DNA of 64,000 bases from Roseiarcus sp963784805 (GTDB lineage Bacteria > Pseudomonadota > Alphaproteobacteria > Rhizobiales > Beijerinckiaceae). A program made the translations under genes and the position numbers. The notes beneath the pieces were generated by a model, which saw only the letters and a list, made by a program, of their open reading frames with translations, was not told the DNA's origin and ran no database searches. The stretch spans positions 1 to 64,000 of the forward strand of contig CAWASR010000025.1 of NCBI GenBank assembly GCA_963784805.1, in the 5' to 3' direction. Of the stretch, positions 10,901 to 18,564 are shown one piece after another (within the stretch, counting starts at the first letter, position 1; the number at the start of each line of letters is the position of its first letter).

Positions 10901-13900
10901 TCGTTCCTTTCGGCGCTCGGCAAGATCACGCTTGGCGGGTTCGGTGGCGACGCTGGCGTCGGCGGGGCGGTCAACGTCACCAATTACGGCGTCATCAATA
11001 CCGGCTTGAACAACAATGGGGTCGTGACGGGAAATTCGTCTTACGGAATTTTCGCTCAGTCGGTCGGCGGCGGCGGCGGCTCGGGCGGCAATGCGTCCTC
11101 TGGCTTTAAGGGTCTGGCGAGCGTTGGCGGCTTCGGCGGAGCGACCGGCGACGGCGGCGCCGTCACGGTGATGAATTACAACGGCGCGAACATCACAACG
11201 CTTGGCGTCGGCGCCGATGCGATCATGGCGCAGTCGGTCGGCGGCGGCGGCGGCGATGCGGCCATCGCCGGCAACAATGCCGCGCCGCTGCTCTTCCCCG
11301 TCAGCGCGTCAACCGTGCCGGTCAACGCTTATTGCCAGCCGCCGGCGACCCCCGGGGCGCCGCCGATATGCGGCGGGTCTGGGACGGTCGGGTCCAATCC
11401 AAACGACGATGGCACCGTTCCGTCGGTTCCCGGCACAGGCAACGGCGGCACTGCGAGCGGCTTGCTGGCTCTAGGCGGGTTCGGGGGCGCTTCCGGCAAC
11501 GGCGGCGCGGTGACCGTCGATAACGACGCCATTCTGCAGACTTCGGGCGATCACGCGATGGGCATACTCGCGCAATCTATTGGCGGCGGCGGCGGCAACG
11601 GCGGCGGAACCGGCCTCTCGGTCATCGCGGTCGGCGGTTATGCTGGCGTTTTGGGCTCGACCGGCAACGGCGGCGCGGTCAGCGTAACGAATTCCGCAGA
11701 TGCGGTAATTTATACGCAGGGCATCGGAGCCTATGGCATCGAGGCGCAATCGGTCGGCGGCGGCGGCGGCAATGGCGGCGGTAACTCGGAAGCGGCCGCT
11801 GTCACAGTGGGCGGCGAGGCTGGAAGCGCCGGCAATGGCGGTCACGTCCAGGTCGTCAACGACGGCCAGCTGATCCAGACGATGGGCGACAATGCGATCG
11901 GCATTGTGGCGCAAAGCATCGGCGGCAGCGGCGGCTCCGGCGGCGGGTCGTTTCTGTCGTTGGTCGCGATCGGCGGCAGCGGCGGCAGCGGCGGCGCCGG
12001 CGGCGAGGTGGACGTAACCAACAACGGGATTATCGTGACCGGATCAACGGTGAACGGCACCGGCAACGGCGCCGACGCCATACTTGCGCAATCGATCGGC
12101 GCAGGCGGCGGCCTCGGCGGCGGCACGAGCGGGCAGAATTCCATTACAATCCCAGTTGTCAATGTGACGGTCGGCGGCGGCGCGCTCTTTGCGTACGGCG
12201 CCAGCGGCGGCGGCGGCGGCGACGGCGGCAAGGTGGCGGTCGACAATTCGGCAGACCTCCACACCTTCGGAGACCGGGCGAACGGCATTGAAGCGCAGTC
12301 GATCGGCGGGGGCGGCGGCGAGGGCGGCCTCGCGACCGGCTTGATCGCCGTCGGCGGCGCCGGTGGCGTGGCCGGAAATGGCGGAGTCGTCGAAGTCACC
12401 AACGAGGCGGGGACTCAAATCATAACCGAAGGCGTGATGTCGAACGGCATATTGGCGCAGTCGATCGGCGGGGGCGGCGGCAACGCAGGCGGCGTGGGAA
12501 CCGGCATAACCCTCGGGTTTGCGACCAGCGTTGGCGGCAGCGGCGGCGGCGTCGGCTCCGGCGGCGACGTAACGGTGAACAGTGGGGGAGAGATTTTCAC
12601 CAACGGCGCGGCCGCTCAGGGGATTATCGCCCAGTCGATCGGCGGCGGCGGCGGCAACGGCGGCAACGCGGGCAACTTCAATCTGCAGAATCTGTCGAAC
12701 TCGCCAACGCCTGGCGTCGTCATCGGCGGCAACGGCGGCGTCGGCGGCAACGGCGGCGCCGTGAGCGTGAACAACTCCTTGACTGGCTCGATTGTCGCCA
12801 ACGGCGTGAATTCAACCGCGATATTTGCTCAATCGATCGGCGGAGGCGGCGGCACCGGCGGCTATGCGGCGGCGGCCCCACAGCCGATCGCAGGTTCGGT
12901 GTCGGTGGCGGTTGGAGGCAATGGCGGAGCAGCGGGCAACGGCGGCGCGATTGCGGTGTCCAACGCCGGAACGATCACGATCAACGGCAATGACTCGCTC
13001 GCCATTCTGGCTCAGTCCGTAGGCGGGGGCGGCGGGACTGCCTGGGGCGCGCTCGGCGCCGGAGCCGTTCCGGTTCAGTTGGGCGGCCAAAATGGCGCCA
13101 ACGGCGTCGGCGGCGTCGTGGCGGTCACCAACTCCGGCTCGATTTTCATAAACGGCAGCAATTCGATCGGTCTGTTTGCGCAATCGGTCGGCGGCGGCGG
13201 CGGCCTGGTTGCGCCCGGCGGCGGGGCGACGAGCGTCCAGACGCAAACGGGGGGCGCCGGAAATGGCGGCGCTGTGACGATCGATAACAGCGCCGGGTCG
13301 ATCGTCATAACCGGTCAAAACAGCATCGCGATCTATTCGCAGAGCGTCGGAGGCGGCGGCGGCGCGGTCGGATTGAACACCGATCCTCCGGGGCAAGTGG
13401 GCGCGTTCCTGTTCTCCGGCGCAGCCGGCGGCGCCGGGGCGGCGGCGGCCACGATAATAAACCAGACCGGGAGCCTGATCGCCACTGGCGCGAATTCGAT
13501 CGCCATGGTCGCTCAGAGCGTGGCGGCAGGCGGCAACGGCGACATCACGCTCAATGTCCTGAACGGGAAAGGCGCGACCAGCCTGCTCCTGGGCGGCCTC
13601 GGCAACGGAGCGGGCGTGAATATTCTCAACGGCGCCAACAATGTTCTCAACAACGCTGGCGCGATCACCGCAATTGCGACTATCCCGGCCGGGCTGCTGA
13701 ACGGCGGTTCGATTGCGTTTTCGGCGAATGACGGCACGATTACCGTCACTCCGCCCGGCGGCGGCCCAGCGTCGACTTACTCGGGCGCTGGGGGATACGC
13801 TATCCTCAGCGGCGCGGCCAACGAACGAGTCGTCAATACCGGGGCGATCGTCGGCTCGGTCAACCTGGGCGCGGGCGTCAACAGCATCGACAACAAGCCG

Positions 13901-15568
13901 GGCGGCTATTTCAACTCTGGCTCAGTCGTTTACGTCGGTCCCAACAATCTCGTCACCAACGAAGGCCTTCTCTCGCCCGGCGCCTTCCGGAATATTTTAA
14001 CCACCAACATAACCGGCAATCTCCTCCAGACTGCGACCGGCGCCTATGGCCTCGACCTAAATCTCGACCCCTCGAACGATCTTATCAACGTGAGCGGAAC
14101 CGCGGCGATGTCGGGCGTTGTTCTGGTCAATCTCGTCAATCCGCTGACTGCTCCGGGTTTTGCGAAGCCGGGAACGCACGAGGTGACGATCCTTTCGGCC
14201 AAGGGCGGCGAAACCCATCCCGGATTGACGCTGCAGGCGTTCAATACGGTGGCCTCGAATTACTCGCTCGTCTATCCGGGCACTCAGAACATCGATCTGC
14301 GGTACGTCATCAACTACGCCCCGACCGGATTGACGCAGAACCAGCAGTCCGTCGGCAATGCGGTCAATCTGATTCAGACGTTGCAGCAGTCGCCGGCGTT
14401 CCGGCCGATCGCAACGAATCTGTTCTATCTGCCCAACGTCGCAACGCTCGGCGTCGCCTATGACTCGCTCTCGGGCGAAGGCGTATCGGCGACCGAACAG
14501 ACGGCGTTCGGCGCCACCGACTTTTATTTGTCGACAGTCAACAACCAGATGCAGCGTTGGGTTTCGGATGTTTGCGGCGACGACGCCACGAGCAAGACCC
14601 TTTACGAGCAACCGGTCTCCCCGCTGCCGACCCACAAGGGTCAGGTCATTCCGCCCTGCATGACGCAGCGCACCTGGCGCATATGGGGGACTGGATTTGG
14701 CGGCGGCTCGAACTGGCGTGGCGATCAGATTGTAGGCTCGGCGACCGCCGACCAGCATACCTGGGGCTTCAGCGGGGGCCTTGACTACCAGCTCATGCCG
14801 AACGTGTTGATCGGCGTTTCCGGCGGCGGCGGCTCCTCGAGCTTCGGGGTGACGAACCGCGCGACTTCAGGTCAGGTCGACGCCTTCCACGGCGCGCTCT
14901 ATGGCGCGTGGCGCAACCGTGGGTTCTACGCCACCGGCGTGTTGTCATACGACAGCTTCAACAACTCCGAGTCGCGCGTCGCCTACATCCCCGGGGTCGT
15001 TCTTCCAGCCTCCCAGTTCATCGACGGGCGTTATTATGTTCCGGGATTCTATGAGAAGCCGCACGGAAACTTCCACTCGCAGTCGCTGAGCGGCTACGCG
15101 GAGGCCGGCTACCAGGCGATGTTCGGTTCGTTTACCGCTACGCCGTTCGCAGGGTTGGAGTTCGCAACGCTGCATTCGAGCGCATTCACCGAAAACAACC
15201 AGATCGCCCCGAGCGTCATCGGACTGTCCTACGGGGCCAGAACGATCCAATCGCTTCCGAGCTTCCTTGGTCTCCAGCTCGAGACCAAGGCCAGTCTCGG
15301 AGGCGACATGAACCTGGACGCCTGGGTCCGGGCGGCGTGGAAGCACGAGTTCGACACCGGCCGGTCGATCGAAAGCTCCTTCATTTCCGCGCCGGGGTTC
15401 GACTTCACGATCCAGGGGGCGCGGCCGCCAAGCGACGCGCTGGTGACAAGCGTCGGCCTCAAGCTCAAGATCACCAAGAACGCCGCAATATTTGGGACCT
15501 TCGATGGTCAGTTCGGCTCCGGCGCGAATTCGTATGGCGGAACGGGAGGGCTGGTCGTTTCCTGGTGA
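1976..15568 (+). CDS. Giant repetitive autotransporter (type Va secretion)
   Basis: A 4530-residue surface protein exported by its own C-terminal barrel. The ATG at 1976 is preferred to the GTG at 1958 because GGGGAAG (1964-1970) is well spaced from it. A long signal peptide follows (hydrophobic run near residues 26-44, ending PAEAG). The passenger, to about residue 4100, is Gly/Ser/Asn-rich and carries about 54 copies, by eye, of an AQSIGGGGGNGG-type motif every 55-100 residues, consistent with a long beta-helix. A non-repetitive linker precedes the barrel (about residues 4232-4530), which opens at TWRIWGTGFGGGSNW and ends in the aromatic VVSW expected for BAM insertion. Cys is almost absent from the passenger repeats. 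It probably acts in adhesion, aggregation or biofilm; no catalytic domain is visible. Confidence 0.93.
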   Translation: MGRSETIQRRALSGGFRSFGAIGKLAAGIFLAIGFLTLIGAAPAEAGCVLNGTTYTCTGDLPGSWNFNTSSGINDLEINNVTTGPSQTSLQGVGNAQSGSGASGQAQYACQITDTGANPSGASCAINNAVQPPTCTPTNGTNQTAACVASATSPSGTGPSGNSGPIVTVRVVAPTSGAVTVGGASAISPPVAVFGISTGSKGGNGGGATLIGDGGNGGPGVDGGPVTVGFTGQLVSGNQGGLLAQTVGGAGGDGGSGGSLGGTGGSGGPGGFGNTATANFVAGSITLGGTGDVGITAISQGGNGGSGAGGGFFYSGGGGSNPAGQAGTARVNTAPGTSISTTGDYGIGIAAYSIGGAGGSGGGGFGLFYSGGGSGSTGGNGGTVDVTAASNITTSGQSAFGIIGQSIGGGGGNAGSTSGIVALGASGQAGGDGATVQIRNAGQITTSGLYSIGIVGQSIGGGGGNGSGAGGLVAIGGSGSAGGNGGSVTIQNLGAVSTIGTQAFGIEAQSIGGGGGNGGGSGGLVSIGASGSGGANGGAAQADNFNAVTTQGDYATGILVQSIGGGGGNGTSSAGLVAIGGSGSGGGIGGQVTASNSGQVTTHGFFADAIEAQSIGGGGGNGGSSAGFVALGGNGSGTSTGGVVNVTNEGSLFTYGSSSTGILAQSIGGGGGNGGKSGGVFSFGGSGGSGANGDTVTVTNGGNITTGLTAGSTQSPGILAQSVGGGGGNGGGAISAGPLAVAFGGGGGEAGNGTTVQVLRDNSNAALATAYNIVTSGEASSAIIAQSIGGGGGNGGFAVAAGVGGPFSVAIGVAGAGGGGGSAGSVEVDTKGALQTLGGSSDGILAQSIGGGGGNGGFSVAASVSLGVSASVGVGGSGGTGGGASTVTVSSLSSITTSGVSSSDISAQSVGGGGGNGGFAVGASAGLVGVGVGVGGSGGNGGAASDVSVASVGNDVTLGANSTAISAQSIGGGGGNGGFAVAGSIGAGGVSVGVGGHGSTGGVAGNASVDSSGAVMTSGDNSDGILAQSIGGGGGNGGFSAAGSIGIAGAVSVGVGGSGGGGQSAGNASVYADGGGQSLSVNGYGSGWTLVTEGANSAGVVAQSIGGGGGNGGFAGTAALSGGLSIGVSLGGSGGGGGNAGTALVESGYNRPLPNNILTLGDFSSGVISQSIGGGGGDGGWAGSLSGAIGPGGAVAVTLGGSGGNGGLGQNASAYSVGNITTAGNVSDGVLVQSVGGSGGNGGMSVALSLTTGTVAGAVAIGGTGGGGNNGAAATLSSNGEILTYGQQSNGLFAQSVGGGGGNGGFAGSGSLGVVGAAVSVGGSGAGGGNASNVNLTNIGDITTTGNQASAIIAQSVGGGGGNGGSTIGLAFGAAGVSAAVGGGGGAGGSSISGDANPVVVVNSTGNLTTGAVGTPGGSNNDAYGILAQSIGGGGGNGGFAGSASLGGLAAIAVGVGGTGGGGGSAGAVQVTSAGDISTVFDNSSGIEAQSVGGGGGNGGFSVALSASGSFEDIGGSVAVSVGGFGGVAGTASDVAVTSTGTILTQGFNSNGIEAQSIGGGGGNGGFSVGASASIGLVGIGVSVGGFGAGGGAAGTVAVSSYGAGLNVLPTAGQITLETTGNNSNGILAQSLGGGGGNGGFSVAGGVGLGGGGLGVSVGGFGAGGGNASTVSVTSYNNILTVGVNSNGIAAQSLGGGGGNGGFSVAVGGGAEFGGSVSVGGFALDGGGSGSTVAVGSFGTIQTIGDNSNGILAQSVGGGGGNGGFSVSGAIGGSAGIGASVGGFGANGGVGAGVTVNSYGAGSGVLPTSGVATLYTAGANSNGILAQSIGGGGGNGGFSAGLGGAGAVGVGVSVGGFGAGGGAAGTVDVTSYNNIVTNGFQSNGVEAQSLGGGGGNGGFSVAAGGGGEFGGSVSVGGFGGGAGSASAVTVDSFGTIATFGGNSNGIEAQSLGGGGGNGGFSAAAGIGGTAGVGVSVGGFGAGGGDGAGVTVESYGAGFDVFPTTGAATLYTAGANSNGILAQSIGGGGGNGGFSIGGGAAGTVGIGVSVGGFGAGGGAAGAVDVTSYNNIVTNGFQSNGILAQSLGGGGGNGGLSVGASAGGDFAGSVSVGGFGGGAGNASTVLVDSFGTISTLGDNSNGVAAQSIGGKGGNGGMSVAGALSAGTAGAGLSVGGFGSGGGAGAGVTVASYGAGLNVFPTAGDTTLSTVGANSNGILAQSIGGGGGNGGFSIGGGLALGGAGIGVSVGGFGGSGGIASTVDVTSYNNIATTGFQSNGVEAQSLGGGGGNGGFSVAASAGDDFAGSLSVGGFGGGGGAAGDATVNSFGALLTNGEASNGVLAQSIGGGGGNGGFSVSGSFTLGQAGLAASLGGFGGGGGTAGNVIVDSNLGTALANNNATIETTGQSANGIEAQSIGGGGGNGGFSGGFTATAGAKASLSLSVGGFGGTGNTAGSVTVGSIDNILTEGQGSNGFLAQSIGGAGGNGGFSFAGTLAFPEGNSLNLAASLGGFGGSGGDAGTVGVSSTGTVLTEANLANGLVAQSLGGGGGNGGISVAGNFDFASQNSVPSITASVGGFGGPGGTGNTVTVTRAGDTMTMGDYSIGILAESIGGGGGSGGLSVAGSIGGTDAKQITASLGGFGGAGSNAGDVNVMNTGNITTGTESIQTQYVIVPGDPFGPTEPGSPTEQVKVVTGFYSSGILAQSIGGGGGNGGFAFSGSVGPVGEKTSVNLGVTVGGFGGSGGFAGNVSVADAGQITTFGDEANGIYAQSIGGGGGNGGSAITGQIAAGDPNSGGKSINVAVSVGGFGGSGNVAGTVTVDQTGGIATFGAGANGILAQSIGGGGGSGGGANSLSLQLSTACTNSTVAKVSSLCTPSKNPPSVNVQVDVGGFGGQGADANTVTVVNGAAGADNAITTPGVNSPITTQGDASSGIYAQSIGGGGGNGGQAIVGLNGAFPNANYVSTGLSVVTGLFKANTSFLSALGKITLGGFGGDAGVGGAVNVTNYGVINTGLNNNGVVTGNSSYGIFAQSVGGGGGSGGNASSGFKGLASVGGFGGATGDGGAVTVMNYNGANITTLGVGADAIMAQSVGGGGGDAAIAGNNAAPLLFPVSASTVPVNAYCQPPATPGAPPICGGSGTVGSNPNDDGTVPSVPGTGNGGTASGLLALGGFGGASGNGGAVTVDNDAILQTSGDHAMGILAQSIGGGGGNGGGTGLSVIAVGGYAGVLGSTGNGGAVSVTNSADAVIYTQGIGAYGIEAQSVGGGGGNGGGNSEAAAVTVGGEAGSAGNGGHVQVVNDGQLIQTMGDNAIGIVAQSIGGSGGSGGGSFLSLVAIGGSGGSGGAGGEVDVTNNGIIVTGSTVNGTGNGADAILAQSIGAGGGLGGGTSGQNSITIPVVNVTVGGGALFAYGASGGGGGDGGKVAVDNSADLHTFGDRANGIEAQSIGGGGGEGGLATGLIAVGGAGGVAGNGGVVEVTNEAGTQIITEGVMSNGILAQSIGGGGGNAGGVGTGITLGFATSVGGSGGGVGSGGDVTVNSGGEIFTNGAAAQGIIAQSIGGGGGNGGNAGNFNLQNLSNSPTPGVVIGGNGGVGGNGGAVSVNNSLTGSIVANGVNSTAIFAQSIGGGGGTGGYAAAAPQPIAGSVSVAVGGNGGAAGNGGAIAVSNAGTITINGNDSLAILAQSVGGGGGTAWGALGAGAVPVQLGGQNGANGVGGVVAVTNSGSIFINGSNSIGLFAQSVGGGGGLVAPGGGATSVQTQTGGAGNGGAVTIDNSAGSIVITGQNSIAIYSQSVGGGGGAVGLNTDPPGQVGAFLFSGAAGGAGAAAATIINQTGSLIATGANSIAMVAQSVAAGGNGDITLNVLNGKGATSLLLGGLGNGAGVNILNGANNVLNNAGAITAIATIPAGLLNGGSIAFSANDGTITVTPPGGGPASTYSGAGGYAILSGAANERVVNTGAIVGSVNLGAGVNSIDNKPGGYFNSGSVVYVGPNNLVTNEGLLSPGAFRNILTTNITGNLLQTATGAYGLDLNLDPSNDLINVSGTAAMSGVVLVNLVNPLTAPGFAKPGTHEVTILSAKGGETHPGLTLQAFNTVASNYSLVYPGTQNIDLRYVINYAPTGLTQNQQSVGNAVNLIQTLQQSPAFRPIATNLFYLPNVATLGVAYDSLSGEGVSATEQTAFGATDFYLSTVNNQMQRWVSDVCGDDATSKTLYEQPVSPLPTHKGQVIPPCMTQRTWRIWGTGFGGGSNWRGDQIVGSATADQHTWGFSGGLDYQLMPNVLIGVSGGGGSSSFGVTNRATSGQVDAFHGALYGAWRNRGFYATGVLSYDSFNNSESRVAYIPGVVLPASQFIDGRYYVPGFYEKPHGNFHSQSLSGYAEAGYQAMFGSFTATPFAGLEFATLHSSAFTENNQIAPSVIGLSYGARTIQSLPSFLGLQLETKASLGGDMNLDAWVRAAWKHEFDTGRSIESSFISAPGFDFTIQGARPPSDALVTSVGLKLKITKNAAIFGTFDGQFGSGANSYGGTGGLVVSW
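2572..13540 (+). repeat. Passenger repeat array, about 54 units
   Basis: Each unit encodes a core of the form G-I/V-x-A-Q-S-I/V/L-G-G-G-G-G-N-G-G, then a variable Ala/Val/Gly strand region and a T-V-x-V-x-S/N segment. Early units (to about 4200) are short, middle units longer, and late units (after about 11000) diverge and gain inserts. The core DNA is usually a run of GGC codons, a substrate for slippage or recombination and a likely cause of assembly error. Confidence 0.9.
6776..8950 (+). repeat. Higher-order repeat of 585-591 bp in the passenger
   Basis: Three consecutive passenger units form a super-unit: a SYGAG...ANSNGILAQSIGG unit, a SYNNI...QSNGVEAQSLGG unit and a SFGTI...NSNGIEAQSLGG unit. 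Equivalent positions recur at about 6820, 7411, 7996 and 8584, i.e. spacings of 591, 585 and 588 bp. Two stretches are identical in DNA: 7409-7479 matches 7994-8064 (71 bp) and 7577-7623 matches 8162-8208 (47 bp). This indicates recent duplication or gene conversion. Confidence 0.85.
14669..15568 (+). other. Autotransporter beta-barrel domain
   Basis: About 300 codons with alternating hydrophobic and polar strands, aromatic girdle residues and the terminal strand SYGGTGGLVVSW. This is the translocator and outer-membrane anchor of the autotransporter. Unlike the passenger it is not repetitive and carries normal Arg, Tyr and Phe content. Confidence 0.85.
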
Positions 15569-15792
15569 GCGCAAATAATCGTTGCGTGCAAGAGCGCCGC
15601 GGGTTCGCGCGCAAATAGCGGCAAGGCAGGGCTCGACATGCGCCTGGCCGGCCGGTCGCGATTGAGCCTCGGCTGGCGAATCTCTGCGGCCGTGGGGATT
15701 CGGCGATTGGCCGGCGCGGTCGAACTTGCTTAGATGGCGGCGCTCTGCGCGCTGTCGCTGCGCGCCAAGACTTCGCCTGCCGCCAGACCCGG

Positions 15793-16548
15793 ATGCCGCG
15801 TTTCAAGCTCATTCTCGAATATGACGGCGCGCCATTTGTCGGCTGGCAGCGGCAGGAGAATGGCGTCTCGGTTCAAGAAACGCTGGAGACCGCCATTTTC
15901 GCCATGACTGGCGAACGCGCGATCGCGTACGGGGCCGGCCGCACCGACGCCGGCGTGCATGCGATCGGCCAGGTCGCGCACCTCGACCTGACGCGGGCAT
16001 GGGGCCCGTGGCGTTTGGGCGAGGGGCTCAACGCCCACCTCGTTCCCAATCCGGTCGCTGTCGTCAGGGCCGAGAGCGCGGCGTCCGATTTCGACGCCCG
16101 TCACGGCGCGAGCGGGCGCAGTTATTTTTATCGAATCGTCAATCGCCGGGCGCCCCTGACATTCGATCGAGGCCGCGCCTGGCGGGTCAAGCCGCGGCTC
16201 GACGCCGAGGCGATGCATGAGGCCGCGCAGGCGCTCGTCGGCAGGCACGACTTTTCGACCTTTCGCGACGCGCAATGCCAGGCGAAGTCGCCGGTTCGCA
16301 CCCTCGATCGGCTGGAGGTGCGACGCGCCGGCGACGAGATCGTTGTCGAGGCGAACGCGCTGTCGTTCCTGCATCGACAGGTGCGATCGATGGTTGGCTC
16401 GCTGGTCGATGTCGGCGCCGGACGCTGGAGCGCTCGGGATCTCGAGGCGGCGCTGAAGGCCGCCGACCGCAGCCGCTGCGGCCAGGTGGCGCCGGCTTGC
16501 GGCCTCTATCTGGCGCGGGTGGACTACGAGGCGAAAGCGGCGAAGTAA
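15793..16548 (+). CDS. truA: tRNA pseudouridine(38-40) synthase TruA
   Basis: Converts uridines 38-40 of the tRNA anticodon stem to pseudouridine in the cytoplasm. The N-terminal KLILEYDGAPFVGWQRQ and catalytic GRTDAGVHA with nucleophile Asp52 are intact, and the second half keeps SYFYRIVNR and the LHRQVRSMVG segment. Length 251 residues is normal for the family. The 3' end overlaps the convergent dapE by 25 bp, a tight arrangement that leaves no room for a separate terminator. Confidence 0.96.
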   Translation: MPRFKLILEYDGAPFVGWQRQENGVSVQETLETAIFAMTGERAIAYGAGRTDAGVHAIGQVAHLDLTRAWGPWRLGEGLNAHLVPNPVAVVRAESAASDFDARHGASGRSYFYRIVNRRAPLTFDRGRAWRVKPRLDAEAMHEAAQALVGRHDFSTFRDAQCQAKSPVRTLDRLEVRRAGDEIVVEANALSFLHRQVRSMVGSLVDVGAGRWSARDLEAALKAADRSRCGQVAPACGLYLARVDYEAKAAK

Positions 16549-17693
16549 CGCTCGAGCACCCGTTCGTAGACGCGCGCAAGCGCGCCGAGATCCTCGAGCG
16601 CGACCCGCTCGTCGACCGCGTGGATGGTCGCGTTGACGAGGCCGAACTCGACCACCGGGCAGAAGTTCTTGATGAAGCGCGCGTCGGAGGTTCCCCCGCC
16701 CGTCGACAGCGCGGGCCGCCGTCCGGTCACCTCCTCGACGGCGCCGGCGACGAGGTCGGTGAAAGGCCCGCGCCGGGTAAGAAAGGCAGGCGCGTTGGTG
16801 GGGTCGAAACTCAGCGCGTGACGCGCGCCGCCGGCCGCCGCCGCCACCCTGCGCGCGATCTCGGCCGACAAGGTTTCCGCCGTCCAGAGGTCGTTGAAAC
16901 GAATATTGAACACGAGCCGGACCTCGCTCGGAATGACGTTGGCGGCCGGGTTGCCGACGTCGACGCTGACGACTTCGAGGTTCGAGGGCTCGAAGTCGGC
17001 ATCGCCCTCATCGAGCGGCGGCGAGAACAGGGCCGCCAGAATGGGCGCGAGCGGGCGAATCGGATTCACCGCGATCTGCGGATAGGCGACATGGCCCTGA
17101 CGGCCGTGGATGGCGAGCCGTCCGGTCAGCGAGCCGCGTCGGCCGTTCTTGATCGTGTCGCCGAGCGTGGCGACGCAGGTCGGCTCGCCGACGATGCAAT
17201 GGTCGAAACGCTCGCCCCTGGCCCGCGCCCATTCGAGCAATTTGACCGTGCCGTTGATCGACGGTCCTTCTTCGTCGCCGGTGATGAGGAAGCTGACCGA
17301 GCCCGCGAACGCGCCCCTGGCGATGAAGCCGAGCGCCGCGGCGACCGCCGCGGCGAGGCCGCCCTTCATGTCGCAGGCGCCGCGGCCCCAGAGTTGGCCT
17401 TCGGCGACCGTGGCGGAGAAGGGGTCGAACCGCCAGCGCGCGAGGTCGCCGGGCGGCACGACGTCGGTATGGCCGGCGAAGGCGAGATTGGGCGCGGCCC
17501 TGCCGAAGCGGGCATAGAGATTGGCGACGTCGGGCGTTTCGGGCGCCGAGAAAGCGATGAGTTCGGCCGCGAACCCGGCGTGAATGAGGAGTTCGCGCAA
17601 GTAGGGCAACGCGCCCCCGTCGGCCGGCGTCACCGAGGGAAAGGCGATGAGAGCGCGCGCGATCTCAAGCGCCGAAGGCGGGGCGGCCGCCAT
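16524..17693 (-). CDS. dapE: Succinyl-diaminopimelate desuccinylase DapE
   Basis: Hydrolyses N-succinyl-LL-diaminopimelate in lysine and peptidoglycan precursor synthesis. An M20-type metallopeptidase: FAGHTDVVPPGD gives metal ligand His75 and catalytic Asp77, WGRGACDMKGG gives bridging Asp108, and TGDEEGPS gives general base Glu141 with Glu142. Length 389 is usual. The dimerisation lid lies between about residues 185 and 300. Start ATG at 17693. No other dap gene is adjacent here. Confidence 0.94.
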   Translation of the reverse strand: MAAAPPSALEIARALIAFPSVTPADGGALPYLRELLIHAGFAAELIAFSAPETPDVANLYARFGRAAPNLAFAGHTDVVPPGDLARWRFDPFSATVAEGQLWGRGACDMKGGLAAAVAAALGFIARGAFAGSVSFLITGDEEGPSINGTVKLLEWARARGERFDHCIVGEPTCVATLGDTIKNGRRGSLTGRLAIHGRQGHVAYPQIAVNPIRPLAPILAALFSPPLDEGDADFEPSNLEVVSVDVGNPAANVIPSEVRLVFNIRFNDLWTAETLSAEIARRVAAAAGGARHALSFDPTNAPAFLTRRGPFTDLVAGAVEEVTGRRPALSTGGGTSDARFIKNFCPVVEFGLVNATIHAVDERVALEDLGALARVYERVLERYFAAFAS

Positions 17694-17726
17694 GGGGTCA
17701 ATTTTTTCCCGTGTCGTCCGGCGGCC

Positions 17727-18401
17727 CTACCGGGGCCGCATTTCCCGCACCGGCGCCGCCCACAGCAGACCGGCGTCATAGATTGGCGGCTCGGTGTTGG
17801 ACAAGAGATTCCACAACCCGGCGTTTGGGCTGCGCTTGAGCGCCTTGACCAGCACGCGCCCGTCGGCGAGGCCGCAGACGCACATGCGGCCGACGAGGCT
17901 GTCGTCCGGCGGATCGCGGATGTCATCGTAGAAGACGAGCCAATTTTCGAATAGCGCGCCGAGCGAATGGCCGCGGATCTGGACCGCCACCGTCGTGGGG
18001 CGGGCGCCCACGGGCGCGTCGACCTCGTCGAATGGCCCCTGCCCGTCGGCGTAGAAATGCGCGATCGCCCCGGCGCCGACATAGCCGACCAGCGGCGCCT
18101 TGGGGGCGACGGCGGGGCCCTGGCCGCCGCCGATGAGACGCGGCGGCTCGATGCCGAGGTAGTTGGCGACGATCGCGATCTCGTCGGCGCGCAGGCGCCG
18201 GTGCCCGTTGAGGAGATCGGTCACGGCGGAAGGCGAACGGCCGAGCGCCCTGGCGAGGCCGCTTCGGGTTTTGCCGGTGTGCTTGAGGCCGGCGCGGATC
18301 CAGTCGACGGTCACTTTGCAAGTCTCCCCGTTTTGCAGCGAAATCTCGCCGCGGAGCGGCGCGCTCATATTCCGACTCACGAGCGGGCCGGCCACCCGCA
18401 T
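17727..18401 (-). CDS. XRE-type HTH repressor with S24/LexA-like C-terminal domain
   Basis: A phage-repressor-like regulator. Residues about 30-90 hold a helix-turn-helix (SGLARALGRSPSAVTDLLNG then LRADEIAIVANYLGI). Residues 105-224 resemble the S24 fold: PLVGYVGAGA, then GHSLGALF with the putative Ser nucleophile, then RVLVKALKR with the putative Lys. The entry uses the first ATG; an ATG at 18368 is an alternative and neither has a strong ribosome site. The upstream spacer carries operator-like repeats, so autoregulation and control of the divergent genes up to luxI is plausible. Whether it self-cleaves or only binds is unknown. Confidence 0.8.
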   Translation of the reverse strand: MRVAGPLVSRNMSAPLRGEISLQNGETCKVTVDWIRAGLKHTGKTRSGLARALGRSPSAVTDLLNGHRRLRADEIAIVANYLGIEPPRLIGGGQGPAVAPKAPLVGYVGAGAIAHFYADGQGPFDEVDAPVGARPTTVAVQIRGHSLGALFENWLVFYDDIRDPPDDSLVGRMCVCGLADGRVLVKALKRSPNAGLWNLLSNTEPPIYDAGLLWAAPVREMRPR

Positions 18402-18411
18402 TTACTACGTT

Positions 18412-18475
18412 TTCTGAAATCCGCAATAAAGAAAATCAGAAAATTGACTTAGCGTTCTGATTTCCACAATATAGA
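18412..18475 (+). promoter_or_regulatory. Divergent promoter/operator region of the repressor-luxI island
   Basis: An AT-rich spacer holding three copies of a TTCTGA-type element: TTCTGAAATCC at 18412-18422, an inverted copy GAAAATCAGAA at 18431-18441, and TTCTGATTTCC at 18455-18465. The last two form an 11-bp inverted repeat with one mismatch. A -35-like TTGACT (18444-18449) sits between its arms, pointing towards the rightward genes; the -10 is poorly defined (AATATA near 18468). Binding at these sites would block RNA polymerase. Confidence 0.6.
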
Positions 18476-18564
18476 ACATAACAAGAACAGTTGACGACGG
18501 CCCGCCGCCGATCAGCCGCCCCCTAGTTCCTCGTCGCCAAGCGTTTTGTAGCTGGGAGTTCGTA

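Noticed and set aside
2572..13540. Regular repeats that might suggest a CRISPR array
   Set aside because: Repeats are in frame, vary at synonymous positions, and encode a protein with signal peptide and barrel; spacers are not unique.
16275..17954. 559-codon plus-strand frame opposite dapE
   Set aside because: dapE has all catalytic residues on the other strand, so this frame is a shadow.
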